Origin: Mesorhizobium sp. B2-1-1
GTDB lineage: Bacteria > Pseudomonadota > Alphaproteobacteria > Rhizobiales > Rhizobiaceae
DNA: 64,000 bases
Reading direction: 5' to 3'
NCBI RefSeq assembly: GCF_006442975.2
Contig: NZ_CP083954.1
Coordinates: forward strand, 620,001 to 684,000
A program made the position numbers and the translations under genes. This document shows, piece after piece, positions 63,543 through 64,000 of this stretch (position 1 is the first letter of the stretch; each line of letters opens with the position of its first letter). The notes below the pieces were generated by a model. The model did not search any database. It saw only the letters and a list, made by a program, of their open reading frames with translations, and had not been told where the DNA came from.

Positions 63543-64000
63543 CTACCCCGCGAACCCAACCTTTTTATGCGACCCATCGCAATACGGCTTGTTCGCCGAA
63601 TGGCCGCAGCGGCACAGGAAGGCGCGTTGCGTGCGGTCGACCGTGTGGCCGGTGCCGGTGACGATTTCGACATTGCCTTCGAGCTTGAGCGGCCCGTCTT
63701 TCGTCGGCGTAACCTTGAGTGGACCGTCGCGCGCGTCCAGCGCCGGCGTGTCCTTCAGCGCCGGCTCGCCGGTGGCGGCAAAACCTAATTTGTTGTGGCT
63801 GCCGTCGCAGAACGGCTTGTTCTGCGACGCGCCGCAGCGGCAGAGCGTGGCGCGGTGTAACGTCTCGCCGTCGAGCATAATCTCGGCGTGGACGGCCAGC
63901 GGGCCGTTTTCCCTGATGCGCACGGTGTTGACCACCGGCGGCCTTTCCTGCGGCCCGCCATCCTTCCTGACATAGGTAATGGCGCCTGACGGGCAGCTTT
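63543..64000 (-). CDS. CDGSH iron-sulfur domain protein (5' end outside window)
   Basis: The visible 152 residues hold two CDGSH-type [2Fe-2S] motifs: LCRCGASQNKPFCDGSHNKL and LCRCGHSANKPYCDGSHKKV, each with the three cysteines and one histidine that bind the cluster. The frame stays open to the right edge, and its first residues, SCPSGAITYVRKDGG, match the divergent Fer4_19/DUF1271-type domain that precedes CDGSH pairs in bacterial proteins. The GTG at 63935 is therefore probably not the true start, and the gene begins beyond the window. The likely role is Fe-S cluster or redox handling; no specific partner is encoded nearby. Confidence 0.88.
   Translation of the reverse strand, partial: SCPSGAITYVRKDGGPQERPPVVNTVRIRENGPLAVHAEIMLDGETLHRATLCRCGASQNKPFCDGSHNKLGFAATGEPALKDTPALDARDGPLKVTPTKDGPLKLEGNVEIVTGTGHTVDRTQRAFLCRCGHSANKPYCDGSHKKVGFAG

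Overview
The window looks like chromosomal DNA of a Mesorhizobium-type alphaproteobacterium (Rhizobiales, Phyllobacteriaceae). The evidence is the high G+C coding style, a Sinorhizobium-type phospholipid N-methyltransferase (pmtA) beside dnaK-dnaJ, a rhizobial-type malonyl-CoA synthetase (matB), many ABC sugar-uptake genes, and several families of 50-200 bp palindromic intergenic repeats of the kind that litter such genomes. I saw no rRNA, tRNA, CRISPR array, insertion sequence or prophage.

Layout. 0-3.1 kb: methionine importer metQNI after the tail of an unidentified gene. 3.1-3.9 kb: a Fic protein with a small antitoxin-like partner. 4-7.7 kb: hydantoinase/oxoprolinase pair. 8-12.6 kb: ferredoxin-NADP reductase, deoC and a two-domain ALDH16-type aldehyde dehydrogenase. 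12.8-14.6 kb: two enzymes matching the last steps of non-phosphorylating L-fucose breakdown. 14.7-27 kb: a large amino-sugar locus. It reads leftward as murQ, solute-binding protein, two permeases, an oxidoreductase and an ATPase. It reads rightward as a BadF-type sugar kinase, GntR regulator, SIS deaminase, nagA and a flavoprotein. Matched operator-like repeats lie between the two arms. 27-29.7 kb: matB and a GntR regulator. 30-36.7 kb: rpe and two large secreted proteins that share a domain. 37-41.3 kb: dnaK, dnaJ, pmtA. 41.5-45.9 kb: FMN reductase, pyrF, a DUF1330 protein, an ArsR-AHSA1-GFA operon and an ATP-grasp enzyme. 46.1-49.4 kb: De Ley-Doudoroff galactose genes. 49.5-54.4 kb: a GGDEF/EAL protein, then a divergent group with an STT3-like membrane protein, a GT2 glycosyltransferase and GtrA. 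54.4-57.1 kb: gshB and a ComM/YifB ATPase. 57.2-58.8 kb: a DUF262-HNH protein with visibly lower G+C, resembling a restriction or defence gene. 58.8-64 kb: malate synthase G, a second hydantoinase A and a CDGSH iron-sulfur protein cut by the right edge.

How it fits together. The 14.7-27 kb locus reads as a nearly self-contained route for N-acetylmuramic acid or N-acetylglucosamine: import, 6-phosphorylation, lactyl-ether cleavage by MurQ, deacetylation by NagA and deamination by the SIS protein. A 2-hydroxyacid-oxidase-like flavoprotein closes the operon and could deal with the released lactate. The 46-49 kb operon covers galactose to pyruvate plus glyceraldehyde 3-phosphate except for the dehydratase.

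The items I find least explained by known biology are the secreted pair at 30.9-36.7 kb, which share a cysteine-bearing domain of about 105 residues, and the DUF262-HNH gene at 57.2 kb. A MurQ C-terminus that is encoded by an interspersed repeat is also notable.
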